Source: Galbula dea | Taxonomy: Eukaryota; Chordata; Aves; Piciformes; Galbulidae | DNA: 64,000 nucleotides | Assembly: GCA_013399015.1 (NCBI GenBank) | Contig: VWZX01001688.1 | Location: forward strand, 3,560,220-3,624,219 | Direction: 5' to 3' | Shown here: positions 1 through 13,672 of the stretch, in pieces | How positions within the stretch are numbered: position 1 is the stretch's first letter | Layout: each line of letters opens with the position of its first letter | Notes under the pieces: model-generated | Told to the model about the DNA's origin: nothing | Databases searched by the model: none | What the model saw: only the letters and a program-made list of their open reading frames with translations | Made by a program: the position numbers and the translations under genes

Positions 1-1577
1 GTTATGCAAACAGGAATTTAAAGTAAACAGACATGCATATAGCATGAGGCTGTCCAGAGTACTCCACATTGCCTCAGTTCTGCAGCTATTCGAGTCTGGA
101 ATAAAGCTCACATTTTCTCCGTGGGCAATGCCTAGGGTCCACATGTCTGATTGAGGTGGTGACCAAGTGCTTTGCTGGCAGATTGCAGACATGTAGAGTG
201 ACCAGACTGGGCAGATCTCAGCATCCTTGAGCTGACTCCTGCCGTGGGGCTGCAGACCTGCTGAAGGCAAGCAGCTCCATGCACAGAGTGTGGGTTACAC
301 AGGGGCATGTGCCTCTTCCAGCCAGCTCAGCTAATGGAGTTTGTCAGGTTGCGAAATATATTAGTATAAACTTCAAAAGTCTCTGATCAAAGATGGTGAC
401 AATGAAGGACATCATACAAACAAATAATCTAACACTGTGTACCTGTTTCAGAGCTAGAAGTGTAGACAACATTTTTCTCTCCCTCACCCCCATGGTTTTC
501 AGGAAAAGGTCTTTGAACTTCTTTATCTGAGCACTTATACTTTTATTACAGGAAATTAAGAGGCTGAATGATGTGTGATTCAACTGTAGATCCCTGGACA
601 TGAAATGAAGACATAATAAAACATTTTAATATGAAATCAAAACCATAAGCTTGACTCTCTCCTACTTGTGACCTCTGCTCTATACAGGGGCAAGTACGTG
701 GTGGGAGCCAACAACTGCTTCTTCCTTGTATTTCACCACTAAGTCTTAAACAGGTTATGTGCTGCTTTAAATTACAATACGGGCCATGGAGTTCCTAAAA
801 GCACATCTCTGCTGCATAACAAAAGGCAGCCCGGGGTGCCTGAACAGTGTATGCCCATGCCAAAGTAGGATACTAGTGTGGTTCTCCAGAAGCACATACT
901 GCATGTGAGCTTATATGCCTGACTGGTCTTGAAACTCAAGCCTGTGAGTTCCAGCCCATTAATTTACTTTGCCTCCTCCTACCACAGTAAGATGAGACAC
1001 TGAGAATGTCTGAAATACAGATTTTGGTCTATTCTTCAGAAGGATAAAGTCAAGGAATTAGATTAGGCAAGAGAAGGTTGCTTCAAAGATTTTTTTTCTT
1101 TCTTTTTTCTTTGACTATTGCTATTTACGAAGAACAAATGCAGACACTTGGTGTCATGCTGCTGCTAGCTGAGCTGGCAGAGAAAAACATGTGAGAACTG
1201 TAAGCATTAGTCAAAGAAATCAAGCTAATGCTCTAATCAAGTGCAGCTAAAATCTGTAATGCCCAATAAAAAACAATCAGCATAACTGGAAGAATGCCGA
1301 ACAACTGAACAATACAAATTTAGTTTTCCAGGGAGGGCCTCTCAAATTAAACTAAAAAATCAACAAAGACTGCAGTCTGACGTTACAGCTAAACCAGGCC
1401 AATGGCTCACCCCGCTGCAAGCTCCCTTCCCCTCCCCTACCCTGGGCCAGCTTCTCTGACCGCAGAGCTCTGCTCTAGGGAGCTAAACCAGACAAATACT
1501 AGCAATTTTTTCCCCCCTGAAACTCAGGCTTTATGAAGTCACAAATTGTCAGTGCCAACACAAGGAAGTGGCAAGTG

Positions 1578-1602
1578 TATATATCTATATCTATATCTAT
1601 CT
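1578..1602 (+). repeat. (TATATC)n microsatellite
   Basis: tatatatctatatctatatctatct, about four units of a hexamer. Confidence 0.9.
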
Positions 1603-2105
1603 GTCCATGGATGAGGGAAACTTTATCATTACACTTAGATATTAGTGGTAAGGCAAAGAGGAGAACCAAAGCATCCTGCTTGTACTCTGTCTGGGAAACC
1701 AGAATAGGGTTTGCAAAAAACACCCCAGGCCACAGCATGTGTGCAACAGCACAGATTTACACTAACTGCTTTGAATTTATAATTGAATTGCAGTTGTAAA
1801 TCTGAATAACTAATGTTAGAAGCAAAACCTCATGTCTGTACTTCAGAACAGTTCTCCAGTGGGACATTTACTTCTGCTTTTCTCTGCTCCTTGACCTCCA
1901 AGGGAATGTTTGGATTCACACTAACATTCAAATAGTGATCTGCTTCCAGCAGCCAAACATGATGGTTCTCTTGGTCTCTGGAAGTCTGAACAAATGATTC
2001 GAAGAGTTCTCTGACAAATAAATCAGGTGTATGCCTGTAAACTGGGTCTCATTTATGCATTAATTAAGACTGTAATAGAAATGCAGAGGAATTTATGTGA
2101 TGGCA

Positions 2106-2170
2106 AGAGGTTAGACTAGACGGCCTCCTCAGGTCCTTTCCAGTTTGAATAATCCTACAGCTCTATGATG
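2106..2170 (+). mobile_element. Short CR1 3' end remnant
   Basis: agaggttagactagacggcctcctcaggtcctttccagtttg followed by tacagctctatgatg matches the last 60 or so bases of bird CR1 (ggttggactagatgacctc...ggtcccttccaacc...tctatgat). Only the 3' tip is recognisable. Confidence 0.7.
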
Positions 2171-3005
2171 CCATAAGAGTGATTCCCCCCACCTTTGTTC
2201 ACAATAGCTGCTTGGGATAGAAACTCTTCACCTGTGATTCTGAAGGGAACAGCTCTTCCACCCTTCTCATGCAGGTCGGTGGGGCATATAGTGTTGAGCC
2301 TGAAGAGGTATGGGGAAAGCAAAGATTTTCTTCAGACACTTTTTACCAGGCATGGCTAGCTAAATGGGACACCTTGTTCCTGCTCCTCAGTCTTCAGAGG
2401 GTGTCCCTATTCCCTTCACATCAAGCTTCTGCTCAGAGATCTGTTCTACATTCATGTACCAGATCTTTAGGGCAGGCCATTCCTTATTTCTGTATTAAAA
2501 CTGAAATAACAAGGGTAGACAGGGATACCAGTGTTAAGCCAGTTTTATGCCACCCACACTGGAGTCAGAAAATAATAGTTCAAAACACCTGGGACAAAAG
2601 GCACTGCCTGGCACTCTAAAATGAAAGAGTCATCTGGCACATTATATCAGAAATGTAAATACAGGTGACACAATGACAGAGTGGCACAACTATCCCTTAC
2701 GCAAAAGTCTGCACCTCAGCTCACGTGGTGTCTAAAGAAAGTGTACATTACCAGCACTGCAAGCCTTGGTTACTCAGAGAAACACCACCAGACATGCCAA
2801 ACCTGGGCAACAGAGGCTGTACACTCACCCTGGGCTGGAGGAACCACAGGGGAGTGAGAAAGCAATGTGGGAGATCGGAAATGCACTGAAAGTGATACCC
2901 AAAGAGGGCAGAAACAAGACATGGAGAAGTGAAGTGATACTGAAACAGAGACAGGGAGATAAAGGAAAATATATTTTTAAAAAATCAAAACAAACAAAAC
3001 TTTGG

Positions 3006-3050
3006 GGGTCCCTTCCAACTCCTAACATTCTGTGATTCTTTGATTCTGTG
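3006..3050 (+). mobile_element. CR1 3' tip
   Basis: ggtcccttccaactcctaacattctgtgattctttgattctgtg is the terminal part and tandem tail of a bird CR1. The sequence upstream is A-rich and not CR1-like, so the copy is extremely truncated. Confidence 0.75.
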
Positions 3051-6000
3051 AAAGCCAAACACAAACACATCAAAAGAAAACGAAACAACCCACCAAAAAA
3101 AGCATGTGTTTTTTTTCTGTTACTCATATCTAAAGTCAAAGATTTGTATTCTTGTTCTCTGTGGTCTTTGCCTTGTTTTACACTCCTGGCACTACATATT
3201 CTGTCCAGAGCACTCAAATGTATGGTCAGAAGCTGAGAGCTTAGAGGATGCACAGGACAGGAGGACAGGGACTGTTGGCTTTGGTGCAGCACCTGCAACA
3301 GTGTATTCCTGCTTTGTGACCAACGATTGAAAAAATGAAAATAAGAGATGGAAACGTCACATCTGTTGAAAGAGCTGATACTACAGCATCTTTGTCACTG
3401 CTTCAGAATCAATTCATCCACCTGTAGTGATTTCCATTTTCATGTAAAAGGATGTGAAAGATACAGTAACACAACAGTATTAGATCGAATAAGCCCAAGG
3501 AGACAACTAAAAGGAAGTGAAAGGCTTGAAAAAAATACAGAACAAGGCATAGCATCTGTATCTGGCAATATTTCCTGGTATGTCCCAGTTGAAATGCCAT
3601 GTGAAAATGGTGCAATTTTTGCCTTATATCTAAGTGAACTTGTCTGTCAGACTCTTTTCTCTTATCTTCAGTAGTTCACACACAAATGGAACTGAGGACT
3701 TCTAAGGTGGATAACCTGTTGTGAGCCTTCCAGCCAATGCTCTTTCGCACTGTGGGAAATCCTGGAGTAGTTTTTATTTCCAATTCAAATTAATGGCAAA
3801 GGAAATTTGAGAATGTAGATTTTTTCCAGGAAACTTAATAAATTCTCTTTCAGGCAGCTGTGCTAGAAATGCTTTTCCCAACCACCTAACCAAGAAGCTA
3901 CTAAGTGTAGCTCACTTAGTTATTTTCTCTAAATGCCATAACTGTGTTGGACCAGAAGAGCAGAAGCTCGTGGTGGTATGATGATTTGTATGACTGAAAC
4001 ATTTCTCCTTCCCAAACTTCTCTCACATGGCAGAGGAAAGAGTGGCAGCTACTGAGCTGTAAGTACTATGTGGCTAACTCCCATTTCCACTGGGGAGACA
4101 ATAGCAGGATACATTATTTCCTTGGTGAAACGCTTTGAAATGGCTTGTGTTTCATTAGCAGATCTGGACTTGGGTTTAGAAATCCACAGTTTAGTTTACA
4201 GTTTTGTGCTCTGATAGCCCCTAGAAGCCCTGAACTTAATAAATCAGAGTCATAAAGTATTCAAAATCTTTCACAAATCCAGGTAAATGACTTGTAGAGA
4301 AAATCCAGATACGAAACAGAAGGTGAAAGTTAGATAATCAGGAATAGGAACCAGTCTTCCCCTAATCCCAGACATCCCACGTCCACCAGATCATCTCTTG
4401 TGTGTATCCTGCTTGCATGGACCAATCACTACAGGACTCTCACATCATGTTTGAGCAACTACAAGTTGTCATCAAGTATTTACAGTTTCAACCAGACATT
4501 CATGTGATGCAAGCAGTTTGTCAGGTATTAGAATGAGTTAATTTATCTGGGAGTTGAACTCTTCAAAGTAGGGGGAATGCTTCTCAATTCGTCATTAAAA
4601 CATCAATTCATACAGTGTATTTGAAGCCTCAGCCTGAGTTATTTGGGTTATCAGAAGCCCACTGACCTTTCCTAAGCACCTCTAAATCTATCAGCAAACC
4701 TCAAGAACAGAACAATGAATATTATGACAGTTACAACACAAGTTGCTATTCCTTACTTTTTATGGACACATGCAAGATGCATGGGCCTTTGATTAAAAAT
4801 ATATTCTATGAAGAGGACTGAAAGGAGTCTTCTCAGAACTCCAAAACCTGAACACTTCCTGATAGATACAGGCTTAATGAAGGAACAGCATCACAATACT
4901 TCAGGTGCAATACACTTCAAGTAACACAAGAAATTACAGCAAACATTGTCACACGTCTTCAGACGAGACAAAAGCTTTTTCCTGTTAAAAAAACAAATAA
5001 AAAGCCTACAAAAGAAATTAAAAGCAAAATAGTTTTTAGAAGTGCCTATTCTCTTCAAAATAACACAAAATAAAACTCAACACCCCCCCTTTTGCCAGCT
5101 GCCACTTTGTGGGCCTTTGCAACTAGAAAGCACAATTTTAAAAGCCATTAAAAAATCCTTTTCTGATCTTTTCAGAGTCTTTTCAGTTGCACAGTATAAA
5201 TCTCCTGAAAAAAATCCTACATTCCCATTGTCTTTATTTAGGAAGCTATTCTGAAGTTATTTCTAGGAAAAAGCAGCTAGGAAATCACAATTTTTGCTAT
5301 TGTATCAGTACTGTGGTGGTGGTTTGGGTTTTGTTTTGGTTTTTTCCCCCCTTCTTCTTCTAATGTGGTCACCCAGAGATGATTGGAATGTACAGGAACA
5401 ACTCATACTCAGAAGAATAAAGTTCAAAAATAATTTTATCACAGACCCCCCAAAAATGCAAGCCTAGTAATTTTTCCTAATTCTTTCTGCCACAAAACAG
5501 AAATGCTTTCTGGTTCATTGAGCAAATTGGTGGGTCTGAATTCCAGAAATTCAGATATCCTCACAAAGGCAGCATTATGACCAAACAGGTTACGTGTTCA
5601 GAATTCTGGCTGGGTGCCACTTTGTTAATAAATACAAGTGTTGAATTCAGCTGGATTTAAAGATTGTGTTCTTTGCTTGAGCAAGTCTGAAAGTGCCAGA
5701 GTTGTAAAATTATCGTTGTAGCCTGTGCTTTGAAACTCAGAGACACCATTGCAGATAAAACCTGTCTCTGATCCTGCAGAGAGAATCAGATGGGCAGGTC
5801 TCACACTGAGCCCAACTGACTTCAGTGACCCAAAGCAGCGGTTTGCTGCACGGAACTATAAAAGGATTGCACAACCTGTAACAAATTAAACAGATAAACT
5901 ACAGAACATATTTAATATGGATTTTAATCTTTTAAATTCTAATTTTAGAAATAGAAGATAAAGCAGCAGAAAAACATTATTATAGATCAGAGCAAAAATT

Positions 6001-6124
6001 GTTTCCATTTTGGTTCACTGTGTTCTGCTTCATTAAAAACAATTTAATTTTCTCCAATAAAATGGTTCATGTTCCATCATCAACAACAGCAATCAACTAA
6101 ACTTAAATAAAACTCTCCCAAAAG

Positions 6125-6146
6125 TTTTTTTTGTTTGTTTGTTTTT
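6125..6146 (+). repeat. T-rich (TTTG)n tract
   Basis: A T8 run followed by gtttgtttgttttt. Confidence 0.85.
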
Positions 6147-9100
6147 AGTTAAATCACAGTTGATTGATTGCTTTAAAAGAATTGTCTTAATTACATGGGA
6201 TAACATATGTATTTTATGGTACACAAAGGCAGTTACCAGAGCTGAACTATTCCAGACAAATGATTTATTTTCCTATCCACTTCAGTTCATTAAAAAAAAA
6301 ATTAAATGAATTATTCAAAATATGTTTGTTATTCAAAATTAGTCAGTAAGTACTGCTACAATTAGTGGTTAATAACTAGACAGATTTTTTTTTTCCCCTC
6401 CTGTGTTCAGAATTAGTAGATCCATTTTAAAACATTTAAAACCTGAAGCACTGAAAAGCTTCTAACCCTGTACAAAACCAGCAGCAACTACTATCTTCCT
6501 GTTGAAGCACTGGGCCACATGGTCAAGAAAGGTCAGATTCTTTGCAGGTAACTGCCTGTGCACATTTACTTAAGGAAAGTCATACTTGGATTTCATGCAT
6601 ACAGGTACATACATACCTACATATGTATCTATGCCAACACTCAAGTTCTGTCAGTACCAGTTTCTACATATGCAAGACTGTTAACTGCTCAAGCATTGTT
6701 TTTCATTTTTATTTCCAAACAAGTTTAAGTGCCAAGCAACAGCCATCACTTAAGTAGCCTAGAGGCAATTCCTCCTTCATTGTACATCTTAGCTCTCCTT
6801 ACACTCCCTTTTGTGTCTTCCTAAAAATTTGAAACTGCACTAGTATTAGCAAGAAAGAGAAATTTTTTTCCCTCCTCACTCCAATTCTGGTACAGCTAGA
6901 GACTCAGATTCAAGTGAAAGCCCTGTTTCATGAGAAAAACAATTATTTGATTTGAAATGACTCAAATAAGAGTTTTGTTCTGAATGGCTTCAGGGAAAAC
7001 TGTTCATAAAATCCTCTTGTTATTAGCAAAGATAGTTTACTATTGGCATAGTGCAACGATAAAAAAACAACAACCCTGGACTATCACTGTCTGCAATAGA
7101 GATATCTGGGTCTTCCATCAGAGCTGAATGCTCTGACCTCTGCATTAAAGCAAGTTCAACATAGCAGAGCTCCCTGTAGAAAGCTGAACCAAATCTTTAC
7201 AACCTGTATTAGCAAGACACAGGCATCTAGTGAGAAATTTGAGAATTCCTACTTATCCTTACCCTTGAAATCCCTAAGTATTACAAGAAGAGGTACTGAA
7301 CATCTCCTAGAAGAACAGGATAAAAACTCTGTGGTGAATGGGCCTTAGTAGTAAGGGGGTTTTATTTATTTAAATTATTTTTTCTCTTTAAAAGTGGCTG
7401 TGAACTTAGCAGTGCCCATGTTCCTGGGAGACATGAACTGAACTGACAACGTACCAGCACCATCCCAGGAGCAGGCAGTCTGGAAGGTTTCTCTTCCTGG
7501 GCTGGAACCGAGTTTAGGGCGGGAGAGAAAGCAGTTTGAATTCTGTGTTCCAGGGACAGCTGAAGCCATTATTAACATCTCAGAGGTTCCTCACAGCCAC
7601 TGAACGATTTAATTGCAGCAACCTAATGAAACTCTGCCGTGCCCCTTGTTTCTGCCTGGGGTAGGGGCACAGGTGGCTGGGGGAGGGGATGAGAGGAGGG
7701 GAAAAGGAGGAAAACAAAAAGATCAGATGTACATTGCTTATCTGAACACTTTGCTAGGTGCTTTTCATTACATTGTGGTAGCTAATCTGGTCAAAATAAT
7801 CCAAAACATCTAGTGAGAGATCATTGTTTGCACAATGAAACCTTTCAAGACATTTGCTCTCTTTTCAGACACCACCCACGTATGTGTTTGAAGATTTCCA
7901 CGCTTTTTCCCCAATTAAGCATATTTAAAGTCACAGATCCTCCAGCTGTACCTCATCATTTACATTGCTACATGAAATCAACACTCTTTGTGAATGAAAG
8001 TGCACATATATATAAGCACAGACTTCCACACAATGTGAAAGACAACATTTGCAGAAGTGCATGCAGGTATTTATCAAGCTGTGTAGTTTACTTCTGTATT
8101 TCTATAGCTCAGGAAAAGGAACAGTGTAGCTTTAACAAGGTTGTGCTGGTGATTTTAATTCAGCTACTTGGGAGATGTGTATACTACATCATCTCATTAC
8201 AGGCTTGTTGTACTGTTCTCTCTCAGAGGAATGGGGAAGCATTTTTATCCATACACATACCACGCATGAAAGCTGTCTCACCAAAATGTTTTGTGCTCCT
8301 CAGGTGAGTATCAGTCACAAATAATAACTGGTTTGATATTTAAACAAACGTTCCAGGTACTGCTGGAAGTTAGTGTTTGTCCACATTAGGGATATAATGG
8401 ATCTATTTCAATGCTTAAAATACATGGAGAAACTTCTTTTACTCTAAAGTAGAACAAAAAGCTTTTCCTTGCATGGTGTATACCACATCAGTGGGAAGAA
8501 AAAAACCACCTGTAATGACAGCTCAGTGTCTGTTTTTGTTCCAAGATACAACTGATTCTACAAGGCAAAGTTTGCAGGTCTTGCTTTTTCTTTCTAAATT
8601 CATCTTCTATTGCTCAGTCTTTGCAAAAAATGATGGAAACCAAAAAGGGAATCAGATATTACATGCATCCTGGAGAGAAGAATTTTGCTGTGGTATAGCT
8701 TCAAAAATTTGTCACTTTCTCCCCACTTCTTGTCCTGAATAACATTTTCAGTATAAGCACCCTACATTTTATTGCTGTAGTCAAAACAGAACCACAAAGA
8801 TAACAGTCAGAAGAATTGTCATTCCTCCACTTACCTCATAATCTAAAAAGAAAAATGTACTTAAACTAGTCAAAGGTAACTTTCAGAGTTCTGAAAATGT
8901 TCTGAGGTCAAAATAACTTTTGTCTTCTCTTGACTTTAGAAGGACCAGATAAATTTAATTCAATTCACTGTGAGAGAAAAATAAAAAAAGTTTTGCAATG
9001 GTTAAACACATTGCAGACCTAAATGTCTTTAACACCAGACCAGTCTTCTAGCTGAATTCTGCTTGCCTGACAATTTGTTATATTTGGTTTTTACACTTTT

Positions 9101-9520
9101 CTCCCACTTTTTTTTTTTTTAAGTGCATTCCACTAAACTCAGATAAAAGGAATGAAATTATTTAACTTCTGGGAGATTTATCAAATATGAGAGCTTAACC
9201 TACCAAATATTCAGCCTCTTAGCCAGCTGAGCACTGAGCTTATAATTTCAGCAGTTCTGCTACTTTTTCTTCATGAAGTGCAGATGTTTAAAGTTTGGCA
9301 GATAATAATACACAGGCATAAGTATTTTTTTTTTACTCAGTGATACAAAGGAAGTGGTTTAGTTGCTAGCAGGTAGCTTGTTTGGGATTTAAGATAATGA
9401 AAGTTCACCACCACAACAAATTGTAACTGCACCCCATCCAATCTGACCTCAAGTTTGAGTTACTGAATGAGGAGACATGCATTTCTAACAACCCTTCCTA
9501 ATCCTCCAATAAATCAAATT

Positions 9521-9532
9521 CACACACACACT
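9521..9532 (+). repeat. (CA)n short microsatellite
   Basis: cacacacacact, followed by C-rich ccacaaccccctcc. Confidence 0.8.
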
Positions 9533-10129
9533 CCACAACCCCCTCCAAAGCTGTTAGAAGAAACTGAACTTCTATATAAATAGACTTAGAGGAGGAAGCA
9601 AAAAAATGTTTAAGAAAGAGAGGTTTCAATGGTCCTATATGCATGCAAATAAAAGGCCAGTTCCGGCTTTAATCACATTTAGCTTTTCTTTCTTCCAGCA
9701 ATTGCTCATTACTTTTAACGATCATGTTTCCAAAAAGGATGCACAGGGAAGGATATCAAGAGGCAAATTTAAAAGAGATAGGAGACTTTATACATTGACT
9801 CCCAGTTGTGCGAGTCCAGTCTCTCACCAAAAGCTTAGCTGCTTCTGCAGAAATAGCAGATTTTCAATTAGTATAAGGAAACACAAAAACGTCAGGCACG
9901 TGTGTTAATCGCAGCAACTGAATAACTGGACTGAATAAATACCAATCAAAGCCACTCCTAGATTTTGCAGGCATGCCTGTAAAAGGTCTTCTATACAGTC
10001 AGTACTCTTCTGGTTATTTAACTGTGTTTAGTGCCTTGCTAGAGTGGGTGTGGTAAACACATTGTAATCTTGCAGGATAACCTAGTCACCTTGCTAAAGA
10101 CACTTTCCCTCTAACCTGAAATGTTCGCT

Positions 10130-10700
10130 TTTCCTGATTAAAATGGGTAGAAAAATAATTTACATTGGTGGCTACAGATTAAATAGTCTGGTATACTTCA
10201 AAAGTCTGTTTACCTGTGGTTTAAAACCAGTGTCTTTTGATCAAAGAGATAAGCTGTCTCCATGCTGTCTGGTGATCACTACTTTCCTAAGGCCTTTTCC
10301 CCCGTTTAGTTAACATCTTTAAGTTTTACTGAAGTATGATTTGTCCATGTAAGCTCACATGCAATTTTGCTAGGGTCTATCACACTGCATCGGAGATAAT
10401 GTTTCAGCAATTTAAGATTTAACAGCTGCTGCCAAGAACTGCAATTGGATAATCTCACGGCTGCTGTTACTTTGAAGTTGCCAAGTCACAATAAAACCCA
10501 CAGCTTCTTGTGAATGCTGCATGTGGGATTATTACCGGTTAATTGGAAGATCTGTTGAAAATATTGAAAAGAAAACACTAAAATGCATTCGTAGCTTTCT
10601 GCTAAATTCAGCTTGAAATGTACAGCAAAACGAATCAAACATTTACTCTCCTTAATGACAGCTCAGAGTAGGAAGGAGGAGATGAGAGTTTGACCTGACT
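10130..10700. promoter_or_regulatory. Candidate non-coding regulatory segment in the desert (inference)
   Basis: A repeat-free stretch dense in recognisable binding-site words: the palindrome TTTGATCAAA, a TCF/LEF-type site, next to AGATAAG (GATA) at 10236-10253; CAGCTG; homeodomain-like ggttaattgg; and caataaaaccc. It lacks coding potential. Conservation cannot be tested here, and such words occur by chance. Confidence 0.2.
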
Positions 10701-11194
10701 TCCTTTGGTGCTTGTTTATATCATTGGAGCAGAAAGAATCTCAGTGCTTGGCAGCCCACTTCCTGAAGGCAGAAAAAAAAATAACCTACATTTGCTGCAA
10801 ATTGTATTGAGATTGTGAAGCTCTGATATCACAACTCATTGATCTGCCCAAGTGTTAAAAGATAGACGTGAACCTTCCCCTTTTCAGTTACAAATTCCAG
10901 CCTATGAGACAAGAAAACAACTGTTTTCCTTGCCACTAGAATGTGTTAAGCACTAAGGGAGGGAACTCTGGGATGATGTTTTTCCTTCTGAGAGAAATAC
11001 CTACTTTATTTATTCTGATAGCAACAAGCAATTTGTTAAATATAAAATGCTGTAACTGAGCTACTCAAAGGGCATCAACACTGATAAATATTTACTTGAA
11101 AACATCATCAGAGTTGAAACTTAACTGAAATGCTAAAGCTTTGTTTGCTTCCCCTTCTCCAGCACAGCTGAAACAACAAAACCAGTCAGACTAC

Positions 11195-11210
11195 TTTTTT
11201 TTTTTTTTTT
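11195..11210 (+). repeat. Poly-T, 16 nt
   Basis: Uninterrupted T16. Confidence 0.9.
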
Positions 11211-13660
11211 GGTCAGGTATGTGCTGAATTACTGACAGAAAGCTTTGGGCTTCTTAGAAGAGCTGCAACACCCAAGGGATTTCTTCCTGCTCCAGACAGA
11301 ATGACTTCATTTAACTATCTTAGGTGCTCTTTTTATGATTGCCTTTCAGGCTTGGACCCAATGTGTATCTGTTTTGTGGGCAGACACAAATTTTAATGTA
11401 AAAACACTCCTGGAACACCCTTTTCCAAAACATTAGAAGGTTTACAAATGAGAGTTTACGATTTCTCCATAAGGAATTTGTGAGTGCAAAGGGACTGGAC
11501 TTTGTTTTTTCTCTAAAGCTCCCCCTTCACGTAAATGAGGACTGTGGAGATAAAGGCAGTGTTCTTTATATTCCACTCGTTTCTTTTGTTTTCTGGGTAA
11601 AATGAAAGTTCTGAAATTCCATGGTGGGTTGTAACATTTTGTGGAATCCTCGTGTTTAGTAGCTTCATTTTTTTAAAGCCTTTAAATCTTTGTTTTAAAG
11701 CTTTTTAAACAGATGTCTAGAGTAGCTATAATTACAAAAGTGCAGACTTCCATAACGTATTTTTACACCTCTTCTGAATAAATGTGTTAATGTCAAATAA
11801 GAGCTACTGTCTCTATTTTACATGTTGAAAACTCCAACACAGATCCTCAAAAGCTCCCTAGGTATTTCTCTTCTAACCTGTTTCCCAGGCTGTATGCTGT
11901 GAGTGGTTGGGCAAACCTCCACTGAGCTGATCCAGGCAGATCCCATAGTTGGGCATTTAAGATTGTCCTGGCATTACCCTACATTTTCCTTGGGTCTAGT
12001 GATTCCAGCTGGAAACAGAGTTTGATGGACACGGATGGAAGAAGAGGTTTCAGTGGGTAAAGAAGGAGAAATGCCATAGAGTATCCTGAATACCATTAAA
12101 GTACTTATTCTCCCTGCTGATTCTTCACATTGCTATTATTTACCTGTGTTACCTGAACTAAAACAAGAGCTAGTGCATACTAAAAAACTATTCTTCTTTC
12201 ACTCTAGTATAAATGTAGACTTAGTTTCTACTGTTCCAATGCTTAAAAGACTTGGTTATCTCAAGCCTACCTTAATCTAAACTGGTGAAAGCTTATAGAT
12301 CAAAATTCAGGAAAACAAAGACTACATAAATGAACTATTCCTTGTATTCCCAGACAAACTGATCCTCCAGATGACAAAGTGGAGTAGACATCTAACCTGC
12401 TGAGATGCTTGAAAACAACCCAGAACTGAGCAAGTTCCACAGTGTGGGAAAATATGTCACACTGACTATATTTTGTATATCCTGGCTTGGTGTTTTTATG
12501 CTTTTCTTTTAGCTCTGCAATACTAGAAACATACAGAAACAACATGCAGACAAACACACCCAAAAAAAACCAAACAAAAGAGATGCCTTAGTCCTGACAA
12601 GCTTGCTTTAAATTAAATACAAAAACCTTAATAAAATGGTGCAAAAGTCATGAAAACCATGACAACTTGAAAGATAGCAATTGCTTGCAACACTGATGTG
12701 GGGCATGGGGTAGGAGGACTACAACACAGAGATTGTTTTGGCTTCTATAGCAGTTAACAGTCAGATAAAAAATGAAGAAATTGGAGAAATATGATTTTTC
12801 TTAAAAAAAGAGCTATATCTGAACTGCACACAACCTAAATGGACTACAGAGCATGCCATGTTCCAGAGACAATGCTTTTTCATAAAAGACTCTGTTTAAG
12901 ACTTTTCCAGTACTGGTATCTCACCCCCTTTTTCAGAAGGGAAGAGGTGAAAAATACAAAGTCTGAGAACACGTAAAGCTTTTCTTCTGTTTCATACAGA
13001 AAATGTGGTGATGCATACCAGGATGTGGGTGACTCAAAGGTTAGTCTTAATATTATGCAAAAAACACCTATAGGAGATGAGGAAATAAAATCTACAGAAA
13101 AGATGTATAAAAAAATTCTGGAACCCTCATTAGAAATTCTCACCTACACAAAACCAGACAAATCCTCATGTTTTTGCCTCTTTTTCAATAAGCTTTTTTT
13201 TTTGTAAAGAGCTTTTTAAATGGCTGACAGTGTAATAACCACCATCAGCAGTGTGTCTCTTTGATTGCTGTTCCACAAGTTCTCAGGTAAGGGTTTTCAA
13301 ATCAAGCCCAATACAAGCATTCAGAGCTTCACAAGGCCACACTCAGAACAGTACAAGACAGACCAGCAGACTCTGACCCTACAGTATTAAATCATAAATG
13401 GAGATCATTTAGGGACAAATGTAGCATCTTATTCCACATTTATTGCCACCAACTGCAATAAAGTAACAGCAAAGTGATTAATGGCAGGGATAAAGGGCTT
13501 CTTTTGTGAAGTGCTGATCATATCAATGTCTAAGTGTTAAGCAGAATCTAACAAAAATGACAGCTACAAGACCTGGATAGCTAAAGGGCAGCAGAGGTGT
13601 GCAGAGGCAGGGACTGTGTCATATGCCTTCTAGATAAAGCTTTTGGTGTATTAACACTTA

Positions 13661-13672
13661 ATATATATATAT
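13661..13672 (+). repeat. (AT)n short microsatellite
   Basis: atatatatatat followed by an A run. Confidence 0.85.

Larger units (their letters stand above)
1..10129. other. Intergenic, no gene seen
   Basis: AT-rich DNA with two CR1 tips, small microsatellites and a polypyrimidine patch near 1420-1440. Open frames of 60-164 codons occur, the longest at 7813-8307 on the plus strand. Their Cys/His/Leu-rich composition, lack of similarity and lack of splice context mark them as chance frames. A stretch at 4030-4140 (ctcccatttccactggggagac...aaacgctttgaaat) has a faint MIR-like look. Confidence 0.75.

Noticed and set aside
2825..3298. 157-codon open frame on minus strand
   Set aside because: Runs through an antisense CR1 tip and A-rich repeats; no similarity recognised.
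7813..8307. 164-codon open frame on plus strand
   Set aside because: Rich in C, H, L, I and S with no recognisable domain, no upstream promoter features and no splice context; expected by chance in AT-rich DNA.
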